Shown here piece by piece: positions 22,511 through 34,814 of a stretch of DNA of 64,000 nucleotides. Within the stretch, counting starts at the first letter, position 1; each line of letters opens with the position of its first letter. The notes beneath the pieces are model-generated. The model ran no database searches and was not told where the DNA came from. It saw only the letters and a list, made by a program, of their open reading frames with translations. Origin of the DNA: Agrostemma githago (Eukaryota > Streptophyta > Magnoliopsida > Caryophyllales > Caryophyllaceae). Made by a program: the position numbers and the translations under genes. The stretch covers positions 41,283,619-41,347,618 of the forward strand of contig OY288246.1 of the NCBI GenBank assembly GCA_958450325.1, in the 5' to 3' direction.

Positions 22511-24696
22511 AGCAGACACCCAGATTTGGACCTGGTGGCTGCAGAAGTGCCCAACAAACACCCGATGACGATAGGACTGCAACACGAGGCGTGTTCGCGA
22601 TGTTTTAGGTAGTTTTTCTATAAAACGGATCAAATAAATTACTCGGAAAAATTAAACTAACATGAGGACGGCCTTAGTCGTGTCGTTACGGTCGCATAGA
22701 CACTAATTAGAGCCAATTCTGACACCGGGACCCCGAGTCGGTCCCGAAACTCAAACCGAGTCAGCACCGCGCCAAGCGAACCTCGGGATGCACACCCGAG
22801 GCCCACTAAACTCACGGCACTAGTTCGAACCCAGGGAAACCTTAGTCCCCAAGGTACGTATTATACACCCACCTCTCGGTTTTGGAAAGTATCAAAATCG
22901 TATCTTCAAAACACCGGGCGCCTCACCTTGCGCGCCAGAGTCTTCCCACGCCTGAACCCAGGCGCCTGAGTCTTGGTGGGCCTAGACTTAGGCGTCTATC
23001 TGGGTGACGAGGGCCAAAAACACCTACAAATACCCCCCCCCCCCCCCCTCCCACCTCATTCATTCGACACACAATTCACAACTCTTCTCTTCTCCCTCTA
23101 TTTTCTCGCTAAGGGCTCGCACTCCGACACCGGAGGCAAACGATCCACTCGATCGTAGTTCCAAAAAGCGACATCGACTCCACTCCTCACCTTCGAGCAC
23201 TCCACTCGATCCCGAGGTGCCTGTGTTCGACTAGCTATAGTCTAGTAACGAAGTTCTGCCGGATTAGCCGCAGAATCAGCCAGTAGTAACAGAGCTCTGT
23301 CGGAATAGCCGCAGGAAGGGTCAGCAGTAACAGAACTCTGCCGAAATCACCAGGCAACTAGGAGGATCCGCCTTTGAAGCCGAGTCGTCACAAAGTTGTC
23401 ATCTAAACAAAACTTTACATTCTCGCACTTTCTTTTATTATGCACTACGACAATACTAGGCATGGACACTAGGTCCATAAACACATACTAAAGCATGTAA
23501 CGTCCCAACTTCAACCGCAAACACTAAAACACACTAAATAAACCCGAGTAATTCCGAGATCCATTCTCAACTATCTATGCATCGTGTCCCATTTAGTGTA
23601 TACTCCGAGGGTGCAACTCCTCACAATGTGATTTACTTACATTCGCATTTACAGTTTTTCGTAGGATTTATTGCTTTTATGACCTTATAATCGCATGCTA
23701 AATCACCTAACACAGAATTCAAAACGTAAAACAACTAAAACTGAACAAAGTGATGGTCGGGTTCCGTATTAGTTTAGGTGCTCACCTTACCAGGCTCGAC
23801 GCATCTTTATTAATACCGAACCGACGCATCTTAAGCAGAATACCAGGAAAGGTATATCACAAGAACGACTAATATCGGTATTATCACGTTAAAACTGACT
23901 TGCTAATACCTATAATATTAGTACTCTCTACTCTCTACTCTCCTACGTGCATCTTTTCATGGCCTGCTTGTCACGTGAAATCGCATGCAAAGAATGTAAA
24001 CGCAACTACTTTGACGACAAAACTTACTTGTCCTTAAACAACCGACGTAGCAAAAGGTATAGGGTGAAAACAATGGATGTTACAGTACTTCCGCCACAAC
24101 AAAAGAACAAAGTTATCAGCCCACCGATTGATTAGTAGAGGCCGCTATAGTGCGGGCGGGATTGGGTGTTGACATCTATCGGATGTTGGCTTCTCAATAC
24201 GTACCTTCACCCCTTACTCAGAATCGACGGTTTCCGGATGTCCGAAACCGTTAGCAATGAGAGTCATTCCAGGCATGGAGTGCTTAAGGGTACAAGTTTT
24301 TATCTTTAGGTCCCGTGCCCCTCAGCTTTGAGCCGGGTAAGGATCAAAGTTGACTTGAACGGTTTCCGAGTCCCCATAATTGACTCGGTGGCGACTCCAC
24401 AAATCGGCAACGAATTCAGTTCACTAAAAAGGTCACCTTACCAAACGAATCGGCCTTTAAACATTTACAACCACGACTCGATCGATTCCAAGCGGAAACA
24501 CGGGTGCCCGCACCCGTCTAGTACAAGTATGGATCGTCATCCGAATTGAGGTCCAAAACATCACCCCGTACGCGAGATCGGACCGGCCCCCGACCGGGAG
24601 GGGGCCGCGTGGGTTGCCGCCGGCACACGTTAAACAACCGGGTCGGTCCCGCGCAGGCGCGCGCGGGGCGCCGGGCGGTGCGGACGGACGTCCACA
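22511..24696 (+). repeat. E3 5' LTR
   Basis: The LTR starts AGCAGACACCC, where the 3' copy has TGTAGACACCC, so the terminal TG has mutated. It ends GTCCACA. It contains GGCGCC-type inverted repeats at about 22915-23000, then TACAAATA (23025-23032) before a run of about 17 C. The 3' copy has an intact TATAAATA at the same site. The block at about 24130-24275 is shared with E1 and E2. Confidence 0.9.
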
Positions 24697-26116
24697 TTTT
24701 GGTGACTCCGCTGGAGATTTGGAAACAAGTTTCCAGTGGTGGTGTAACTTGAACGAGGTAGGTGAAGCTCATTTCCTAGTTCCTATTTGTGGTCACTACA
24801 GGTTTTGACCCTAAAATGCCCACCCTAACCGATATCAAGACCAATCGACCTCTTCGCGGTAAGATCCTTAGGGACGCGCGGAGAGATCCTTGATTGACAC
24901 TCCGGCCGCCTAACGCGTACCTCGTGAGAATAATAAGCGGATAGTTCCGAACGGACGGTATGACACTCGTCTCCCCAGATGATTTGTCAATACCTAAGCA
25001 AAGACTATTCGTGGGCGGTAGCCTACCCTAATCTACCCGTGTCTGCATCCTGCATGAGTGTATGCATTCCTAGTTACGTGTAGCGTGTTTGAACAACCCA
25101 AATAAAACACTAAAAATTTGGATTCAACCACGCCAACATATTCAACCGCACCCAATTCCGTTTTCGAAAAATACTTCCTCTTTTCAAAACGACCTTTTGA
25201 ACGCCGATACTCCTGTCAAACCGTAATTTCCAAAAAAAATGGAAAACATTTTAGATGTCGTTATCATGGCAAATTTTACACTCACTATTTTCAAAAACAA
25301 TTTATCTGTCATCACGTTGGCCAAAGTAAGACCCGTCTACAAAGAATACTGTTAATACCACCGAGACTCCCAATTAATGGGATCAAGGTACCTCAAACGA
25401 TTACATTTTATTTCAAAAAAAAAAGAGAAATGTTTTTTTACACACATACCGTTAACACAACCGAAGCTTCAATTAATGAAGTCAAGGAACCCAAAACGGT
25501 TACACTCTCAAAACACTTTTCACAATACATCACCCCCCACCGTTAAATGCTAGTTAATGCAACCGAGGAGCGTGGGACACCCGTTTTAAAAGTTTTTCTA
25601 AAAACGCTATTCACCACCTAAATTCCTTAATAAAGATTTAGTCACACTTTCCAAATCACCGTCACGGACATCACGCTCTACCACGAGCATCACATACACC
25701 ACGACTATCGAACTGGCTAATTAATAGTAGTTTCAATAAAAGCACCACGTCATCATTTTCAAAACTGGTTCCCCTAAGAACCATGGTCCTTTCAATAAAT
25801 TTACACTTTCGCTATCGTCGGATTCACAACGCACACATACAGCGACACACTTCCACGTCACAAGCGGTGTCGTCACGCCATCGTCACCTCATTTTTACAA
25901 ATCGTCCTTTTCAAAATTCTTCTCTGCAAAGAATGGTCGTTTTCAAAATAAAAACATATATCAAAATTCTTTGATCCTGAGCCGGGATCGCGATCAACTT
26001 ATTACGTCGTACAACCGTGTGATTAAATGTCTGTGTTAGTTACTAGGATCGCCTCTACTCGAGGTCTACGTTTTGGGTCGTCTCATCCCAAGAAGTCCTC
26101 TTTAAACCTCACCTCC
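24697..26116 (+). other. E3 PBS and leader
   Basis: The PBS is at 24700-24717. The remaining 1.4 kb has no credible gene and shows loose CACG/ATCACG-type repetition at about 25640-25890. It ends at the C1 insertion, whose target copy GAG is 26117-26119. Confidence 0.6.
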
Positions 26117-26129
26117 GAGCACTACAAGA

Positions 26130-26680
26130 AAGACGTTATTTAGCAACCGACAGAATCGGTCGGCAAAAGTAAAAAGCGGTCGGTAAAATAAATTACCGAC
26201 CGATAATAGAATATTTCCGACCGCGAGAATATGGTCGAAAACTATAGTCGGAAACGCCAACTGCCGACCGAATACTGCGGTCGGTGATTTACCGACTGAT
26301 TTGCGGTCGGTAAATTGATTCGGCGGTCGGTAAAAAGTAATACCGACTGAATGCAGCGGTCGATAATTAGGGTCTTACCGACCGATTCCGCGGTCGGCAA
26401 ATAAACTAGGCGGTCGGTAATTTGTTATACCGACTGAACTTTGCGGTCGGTAACACTTGCCGACCAAACACAAACCAGGAGCTCCTGGAAGATGTTTGGT
26501 CGGAAAAAACATCTTGCGGTCGGTAGTTCGGTCGGTAAACGTGATTTTTACCGACCGAGGATTGTGGTCGGTATTGCTTAAAGACCGAAGTATGACAAGT
26601 TTTGTGGTTAGCAACCTGCAGTCGGTAACAATTTAATGCGGTCGGTAAAAGTATAGATTCGGTCGGTGTATTTGATGAAA
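26130..26680. repeat. C1 left subterminal repeats
   Basis: More than 15 copies of a GCGGTCGGTAA-type motif in both orientations. The partner array is 42215-42425. The motif differs from that of C2 (AGCGACTGA), so the two CACTA families should have different TNPA specificities. Confidence 0.85.
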
Positions 26681-26990
26681 ATAGATGGGTCTACTTTGTT
26701 CGTTGTCCTCCAATTTGCACATACAAACCTGCATTATAACCATCATACCATTCAATTCTTCCAAGTCATTCAAACTACAACATCATTCACTTCAACCTTC
26801 ATTCATTAACTTCGTGACATTCATTCAGAATCCAACATCTCCACAATTCATTCACATAAAACATTCGATATCATGGACATAGCTTTCTAAATGTTTAACT
26901 AATTAACTAATAGAATACTAATGAAAGTGTAAAGTGTCTAAACAAGTTGGAAGAGAAATCAAAGTTAACACAAATTAAAAGAGTAATCAA

Positions 26991-28460
26991 TTACACCTGA
27001 AAACCGACCCCGGCTCCCCCAACTCCACCACCTCCCGAATTATCATCATTTGGATTACGGACGTTATTGAAGGTAAACGGATTACAATTCTGAGTTTGTA
27101 ATACCGTGTTCAACGCTGACATGAGTTGCTGTTGTTGTTGCATGAGCTCCCGGGTCTCTTCTCTAAAGCGCCTGTTCTCTTCTTTTTCCTTCTCCAAGGC
27201 TTCCAAAATCTTGTTTTGAAATGCTTCTGCCCGTTTTTCTTGTTGTACAAGAATACCGGGATGATAAGAGCACGAAGCATTCCCCTTATTCTGTGCAGGG
27301 GGGGTGAAGTACAATGGGCCGGCGGATCCCACTCCGTAGACGTGGCCCTTCTTGAAGCCCCCGGCCGCTTCAAACCAAAGTTCGTCGTCCTCTTTCTCTT
27401 TCCCCTCCTCCTCGTTCTTTTTCTTGAGCTCTTCAAAACGTTCCTATTAGCAAACAGACAAAGTTAATGTTTAGGAACAAGTTATAACTAATTTATTAAG
27501 GAATTTTAAGATAATCTCTATAATTAACTAAATTAACACTTACAAATGTAGCTTTTGCCTTCTGACTAGTATAAACCTTTTTACCCTCGACTTCCTTAGA
27601 ATGTATGGTTTCTGCGAGCTCGGCCGCGCTGGGCCGCCTACCACCCAGTTGCTCCATCTACAAAAACAAATTAAAACTTACTATGCATAAACTTGGATCA
27701 AGTATTACTATCATCTTCAAAAAAATATTAATAAAAACATTATGGAACATTTTAATATATTTTGTCATTACCAGCCTGGAAGCATGTTTAGTTGCCTTGA
27801 TCGACCCCCCGTGGTGTGTAGGGCCAGGCTGAGCACAAGCTTTATTCGCCGCCGCTGTCCTAGATCTCTTCAGAAAAGCCTTTGTCTTCCGTCTCTCCAA
27901 CAAGTCCTTGAAGACTTGCGGCACCATCCACCCCGGGCAATCTTTGTTCTTGCCATTCTTCAATTCACAGATGTCGTTGACGGTGTCCTTCAACCGTTTT
28001 CGTGCTTCGACGTCGTATCTCTCTCTAACTTGCTCTTCATCCTCGGGCTTCCATGAGCAGTAGCCCTGACATTGTGACCGATCATAATTTAATAATTACA
28101 TATTAAGAAAATATTCAAATAACAATTAAAAGTGCATATAACTATATATATATCTATATAGTTAGCAATATACTCATATAAATTAAAGTGAATGTATACC
28201 CTAAAATTGCCGAACCATTTGTCTTTGATCGTCTTCGGGGTCTCCCGGTAGTTCATATGCGGTTCATGGTAGAAACCCTTGAATGACTTCGTTACTCGTC
28301 TTACCACAGCGGAGTCATCAAACCTTAATCAAAACAAATACAACAAATTGTATTTTTGTATAAAAAAAATTATATACTACATCTACTTCGATAATAATAG
28401 AATAAGCAATACCATCTCCCATTGGGTTCTATCGGAATTATGGGCAGATCTTCCTGTTGT

Positions 28461-28509
<49 letters not shown>

Positions 28510-28603
28510 GCTGCTCCTCCTCGTGCTCGTCGACCTCCACCTGTGGTCCACGTCCACGTCCACGTCCTCCTCCACGTCCTCCTCCACGTCCACGTCCAAC
28601 CAT
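26991..28603 (-). CDS. C1 TNPA-like gene (Transposase_24 family), multi-exon
   Basis: The minus-strand start is MVGRGRGG at 28603. Exon 1 encodes a Gly/Arg-rich stretch, an acidic patch and a polyglutamine run (a CAA repeat at about 28457-28510). Following exons carry KDKWFGNFR (about 28210), then RERYDVEARKRLKDTVNDI and KNKDCPGWMVPQVFKDLLE (about 28050-27900). Next are ANKACAQPGPTHHGGSIKATKHASRL (about 27850-27780; the HxGGSI motif is the family hallmark) and a block starting MEQLGGRRPSAAELAE (about 27660). The last exon (about 27444-26991) has a coiled coil rich in E, R and Q and a Gly-rich end. No stop was noticed inside exons, so it may be intact; borders are approximate. Confidence 0.75.
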
Positions 28604-28789
28604 CTTTCAGATATGATCTGTTGAATGACAAAACAAACAAACATATGCAAATAACACTTACCAAATGCAATCCAAGAAAACATTTAACAAATAATATTAC
28701 CTTGCCTAAAACCAAACAAAAATATACTAATAACTGCATTTATCCATGAGTGTTAATCGACAACCATTTCATTGACTAAACAAATACAA

Positions 28790-30901
28790 GCTAGCAATCA
28801 TCGTCGTCATCATCGTCTTCTTCTTCTTCTTCTTCTTCTTCTTCTTCTTCTTCCTCATCCTCCTCCTCAAACTCATCTTCAAATTCCTCCTCCTCATCAA
28901 TGTCATCATCTTCGACAATCACATCATCACCCTTCTCATTCATCTCTTCCATGTCCTCCCCTTCATACCATGAAGTGTGAGACTGTGTAGGTCGACGCAG
29001 CGACCTAAATCCGATGCGTATCCATCTGGAAATCTCAAATTGCATATCCACTCACATAGTATCTTTTTTTGCAGTTTGTCAAGAGTGTATGGAGCTTTTG
29101 GTTTGCGGCCGTCCTTGAGGTGTAGGTGACCTCTACTACATAATTTGGGCAAGTCCTTCCTTGTGTTATGGGTGTCAGCTGTTTTATTTTTATTATCCAG
29201 TACTGTATGAATTAATTGCTCAAAGAAGTTTTTTTCAATATGCATGACATCCAAATTGTGTCGAATCAACAAATGCTTCCAATAAGGTGGGTCCCAGAAC
29301 AAGCTCTTTTTGAACCACCCAGTTTTCATCTTCTTAAGTTCTTTGAGTTCATGATCAGTACCATCAATGATCGTCGGGTAGTCAGATATCGTCTCCCAGA
29401 TTTCACATCCTGACAATATCGGAGGTGGTTCATCATTCTCGCACTTACCCTTCCTAAAGGCAGTTTTGTTGTAACGGAATGCATGATGTTGGGGTAAGAA
29501 TTGTCTGTGACAATCGAACCAACACATTTTACCCCCATGTGGAAGCCAAAACGCCTTGGTGTCTTTCATACAATGTGGACATGCATGTTTGCCAGCAGTA
29601 GCCCACCCTGAGAGCATCCCATAAGCCGGAAAATCGTTGATGGTCCATAGGATACATGCTTTCTGCCGAAAATTTTGTTTCCTGGACACATCATAAGTGA
29701 GCACTCCCGTGTCCCACAACTCTTTCAATTCATCAATAAGAGGTTGCATGTATATGTCCAAGTTTTTCTTAGGATTTTTTGGCCCGGGAACGATCAAGGA
29801 TAGAAACATAAATTGTTTTTTCATGCATAATGCAGGGGGTAGATTATAAGGAGTGAGAATCACCGACCAACATGAGTACGACTTACCAAATTGACCGTAT
29901 GGTGTAAAACCATCTGTGCAGAGTCCAAGTCTAACATTACGAGGCTCACTAGCAAAATCCGGAAACATATAATCTAGATGCTTCCAAGCCTCACTGTCAC
30001 TTGGATGAGCCATGATCCCTGGTACACGTGGATTTTCTATATGCCATCTCATTTCTTTTGCAATGTTCTTGGTTGCATATAAACGTTGCAACCTTGGTGC
30101 TACAGGGAGATAGGTTAAGACTTTGAAAGGTATGTCTGCCCCACTAAAAGTTTTCTTCTTGTACCTATCTTTTCCACACTTTTTACATTTATCAAGCATG
30201 GAGTCTTCTTTCCAAAATAGCATGCATCCGTCCTGACATGAATGGATCCTATGATGGGGCATTTGAAGGCCCCTAAGCAACCTTTTAGTGTCATAGAATG
30301 TGCGAGTCATCAGATTATCTCGTGGAATGATATCCTCAATCAAAGCAGCTATCTTATCTAAAGATCTTTCCGGTAGGTTGTCCTCACATTTAATGTTAAT
30401 CATCCTAGAAGCTACTTCTAGCAATGACGACTCACATCCACGATACAGAGGTGTCTCGGCGGCCTCTAACATTTCAAAAAATTCTTTCTGATCATGGTGG
30501 GGGCTTTCTTCTTCATCCAAAGGAGAATCCTCAACACGGCCGAAGAGTATGTCTCCAAATGCATCTACTATCATCTCCCGATAAGGTTGGTCGATGAAAG
30601 CATTAGTGTTTGTTGAAGTACTAGGATTATCAATAAAAGAAAAGGGTTCTCCATGGCACACCCAATTAGTATAACCAGGCTTAAACCCTTTGCTAATGAG
30701 ATGCTCTTTCACTGTAAACTCATTCAAGTACTTCAAATTTTGGCACTTCACACATGGACATCTAAGAATCTTATGTGTCTTGTATTCTTCTTGTTCCTTA
30801 GCATATAGAATAAAATCATCCACCCCAAGTATAAACTCATACTTAACTTTGTTTCTATCGTCTACCCTTTCGTACATCCATTTTCTTTCGGTATTTGTCA
30901 T
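28790..30901 (-). pseudogene. C1 TNP2-like transposase, C-terminal half deleted
   Basis: A 653-codon frame (30901-28940) holds the transposase-associated domain (CPCVKCQNLKYL) and the Transposase_21 core (CQDGCMLFWKEDSMLDKC, GMLSGWATAGKHACPHCM, RHNLDVMHIEKNFFEQLIH). After FPDGYASDLGRCVDLHS-TLHGMK, where C2 continues into DUF4218 and DUF4216 domains, the sequence jumps directly to the acidic C-terminal tail in a different frame. It therefore stops after a few aberrant residues (end GRTWKR). The acidic tail is still readable at 28960-28790 in another frame. The internal deletion removed roughly the last third of the protein, so this copy is defective. Confidence 0.88.
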
Positions 30902-32391
30902 TATTTGATTTTCTATAAGAGGAACGAAAACTTAATTAAATAACATATTTAAAAGGAGTAAATAACAAAGAAATAACCATGAGTTTACTCTCGTTAGTTC
31001 AAAAACAATAATCGAATATAATTAACATTGATTTTTAGGAGATGTATTCTTTTACATTGATTTTTAGTTTACATTGATTAGTTTACATTGATTTTTTTAA
31101 TACATGAAATTAACTCTTTTTACTGAGAGATTACTAATTTTCTTTTATTTTTTCTTTTAGGAGATGTATTCTAATCTGTGAAGAATTTTTTTATGTAATT
31201 ATAAACAGGATGAAACATGAATTTCTTTCTTGTATGATGAATGTTAGCATTGGTATGAAACTATGTTAAAGTTATGTTTACTCTTTATCAATTTGATTAC
31301 TTATAATCGTATAGTGAATGTTAGCATTGGTATGAAACTATGAATGGGAACTGGTGTAGTTCAAAGCGGATTGGACACAACCCATCTCTACTCACTCATT
31401 CAGCCTTAGTTATCAAAACTAAGTAATCCACATAACAATGTACATTACTACTCTACAATGCAAGTGCAGAAATCGTGTTTCGTCCCGACTCCTAAACCCA
31501 AATAGATATACAGTAGTTCAAATCGGACCGGGCAGCCGAATACACCTCAACTTACTCCTTCAGCCTTAATTATCCAAACTAACTATTCCACATAACAATG
31601 TACTTACAAATTGTTCCATCATCAAAACAATAAAGATTCAATTGTGGGCAGAATAAAAGAAGAAAATCAAACAAAAAAGCTCAAATTTGGGAGATACATT
31701 TCTTCATTAGTAAACAAGAAATGTATGATGACAAACAATACAACTCAATCATCTAATCACAAACAAACCCTACATTGATTTGACCCTACCTAGATTGACT
31801 TGTTCATTGTTATATTCTCGAGTTTTATTTAGCTTTGATTAAAACATTCTTAAAATCAGAGTAAATAATACTACGGAATATAAAAAATTAACAAATAATT
31901 GAAACGAAAATTGTAATATTTATGGAAAAGATAGGACAGATATGCTGTAATGTCAAAATAAGTGTAAGATGACAGACTAGGAGGAAATATTTGATTGGTT
32001 ACGTATTTGTTGTGCTTGACTTTTTATTTTTTCCAATCATTTATGGTAGTTAAGATTGCACTTAAATGCCAATTGATCTTGATCCACCAATCTTGATTTT
32101 TTTTATTTTTTTGGGTGTCAATTGATTTTAGTATTGCTTAAAACCGTTTTACCCTAATCTAACCCTAATAAGTTGAGTTCCCATGTAATTGGGTGTCAGT
32201 TACATGGGTGTATATATTGTATATACCCATTACTGAAATATGTGATTCTTCTTTCAGGAAATGAATCCAAGTAGCCTGAACTCCCAGGTATTGAATCCAA
32301 TGTCATCATCACACACACCAATACTCTACACTGAACCCACTTCACAAATTGACCCCAAATTCCAACACAATTTGAAAAATGCACTGAACAG
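30902..32391 (-). other. C1 upstream region of the transposase (left of E2)
   Basis: AT-rich with no gene; contains short repeated phrases such as GGTATGAAACTATG (about 31250 and 31330) and a pair of related about-85-bp segments at about 31370 and 31510. ACTCT at 32392-32396 is the E2 target-site copy. Confidence 0.55.
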
Positions 32392-32396
32392 ACTCT

Positions 32397-34793
32397 TGTA
32401 GACACCCACATTTTGACCGTCAGGTGTCTATAGTAGTTCCCGCCAAACACCCGATGATGATTGGACGTAAACGTGCTTTGATAGACTCGAATATGGGCTT
32501 GTAATCATGGACATTGGCTTAGACTTTTTAAGGAGTACAAATTTCATAAAACCAACCTCAAATCCAGGCCCAGTGGGTCGTTTCGAGTCAAATAACACTA
32601 ATTTGGGTCGAAACCGTCACCAGGGGTAAAACCGTCTTTTAGCGACCGAGTCAAAACCCGGTCAAAGATTTTCCCGAGACATGTGAGTCAGCCGTGACAC
32701 TCACACGGTTGGTTCCAACCCAAATTCCTACAAAAATTTCAGATTCATTAAAAGCATTAAACAATTCCGTTTAAAGGTAGAATTCGACCTCAAGTAGGAA
32801 TTCTATCCGGAAACCGATTCAGACATTGACCGAGTACCAAATACTCGGCCAATACACTCCTCAACCAGCCGTGTTTCCCTTTCTTTTTGGCCAAGAAAGC
32901 GGAATTCTCATGCTCCTCAAACTCCCACGTTTCCTATCCTAAGCGGTATTCAAACTCTCCTAAACCAAGGTCGGAAACTCCCTATAAATAGGACCTCCCG
33001 TCCAACACAATAGACAACAATTACAACGATTTTCCAGCCAATATACACGGCTTTTACACATCCATCATCCGGTTTACATACAACCCGATAGTTAGCAAAT
33101 CCCGACACCTTTCCGAAGTCTCGAAATACCGACGAAGCCGGCCAAACCCGACGTCCCAAACCACCCAAACCAATACACCTTAACTCATCCTCATCATCTC
33201 GATGCTCCCAATTCTAAGCCACTTCCCGACGAGCCTTATACCGAGAATACAAAGCATGTAGGTTGAGAGTGTAAATCAAACCCGTTTCTTCTCTTTTCTC
33301 TTCCTTTCTCCTCGTTTATTATGGGTCTTTCGTCGGTCTTTTTTATTTTCTAATATCGATACTACTAAAAACTATTTTCCTATATCGAACATTCTTAAAA
33401 TATGATATCGATTCTACATAATCGAATATCGTATCGAAAAGAATTATATTAAGATTTCGACGATTTCATTATATTTTCCTTCGTTCAAAATCCTTTTTAT
33501 CACTTTTTCGTTCAAAATTCTCTTTTCATATTTTTCGTTCAAAAACAAACTTTTTCAAAATCTTTTCTAAAGTCATTCCGACTATTCGATATCGATTTTA
33601 TAATCGAATATCGAATACGACGAATATCGAAAATATAAACCGAGTATAAATTAATTCATATTTGTACGCGATTTATAAAGTTAACGATTTTCGAACAAAA
33701 AAAAATAAAAATCAGACCCGTACGCGAGTCGCGCCCGGTCCTGGCGACTCGCGCACGAGTCTGACCCGGTTCTATTTTTTTAAATTTTTCGTTCGTTTAT
33801 TTTTATTACTTTACGAGACGATTTCTAAATTTACACCTTTTCCAAAACTATTCTAAATATTTGATAATCAACTATCGAATATAACGAATATCGAGAATAT
33901 TAAGTCGAGTGCGAGTTATGCGATATTCGTACGCGATTTAATCAAAAGTTTTCCAAAAACCGTTGTCGAAATCAGGCCGCCACGCGACCCGCATGAGTCT
34001 CGGGCGAGTCGCGCGGCTCTCGGCCCAAACACATCTTTTTTTTTGTTTTTTTATTTATTTTTCTCGAACATCGTTTTTATGCAAAACAACGTTTTAAAAT
34101 ATATTTTTCGGATTTCGATTTCTTTTCTCGATTTTATATTTCTTTCCTATATTATTATTTCAATCGTTACTAACCCGTTTTCTCGTGTTTGTAGCAAATT
34201 ATTCTCATATTTTCTTTTTATCGTTTTATTAGACTAAAACGAACTCACATGCTAAAATAACTTTGACGGTATTAGACTAACATGCATTAAACGACTTAGC
34301 AACCCGTTTATTTATTTTTTTCCTCACATGTCTTAGGAAAATAATCTTTGCATATCATTTCACCGTCGAACTAACACGTGTACATAAAATCGAACGATAT
34401 CTTAGTAAAGGCCGCTAAGTGCGGGCGGGGTTCGGTGTTCTCGCTGAACTTCCCAACACGTACCCTCACCCCTTACTCAGAACCATGGTTTCCGGATGTC
34501 CGAATCCATTGGCAACGAGAGTCATTCAATATACGATTAACCGCTTCAGTCGGCATCGGTATCGAACTGCAAAGGGACGAACCCGATAAATTCTGACATC
34601 GGAAATGGGCCAGGCTTTAAGTATGGCCCACTACGACATAGAGTGGGTTCGAACGGTTCCGAATAACCATAAAATTCGGTGGCGACTCCTACTTCGATTT
34701 AAAATTCTATTCGATCCATCTCATATGGAAATTCTATCGCCTCCCCAAAACCCGCGCTTCGCCGCGTCGGGGTGGACCTATGTCATGTCCACA
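32397..34793 (+). repeat. E2 5' LTR
   Basis: TGTAGACACCC...GTCCACA. TATAAATA at 32983-32990 follows a short inverted repeat CCGAGTACCAAATACTCGG (about 32836-32854). The block at 34395-34540 is shared with E1 and E3. Between the two, an AT-rich stretch has many CGAATATCGA-type motifs (about 33340-33620 and 33850-33900). Confidence 0.93.
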
Positions 34794-34796
34794 ATT

Positions 34797-34814
34797 TGGC
34801 GACTCCGCTGGGGA
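34797..34814 (+). promoter_or_regulatory. E2 primer-binding site (tRNA-Arg type)
   Basis: TGGCGACTCCGCTGGGGA, three bases after the 5' LTR; same sequence as in E1. Confidence 0.88.

Noticed and set aside
25118..25546. 142-codon frame in the E3 leader
   Set aside because: No recognisable domain, basic random-like composition, and it lies between PBS and the CACTA insertion where a leader is expected.
28279..28749. Plus-strand frame with a poly-valine run
   Set aside because: It is the complement of the polyglutamine repeat in exon 1 of the C1 TNPA-like gene.
32950..33168. Identical 72-codon minus-strand frames here and at 39727-39945
   Set aside because: They are the same site in the two E2 LTRs; conservation reflects recent LTR identity, not selection on a protein.
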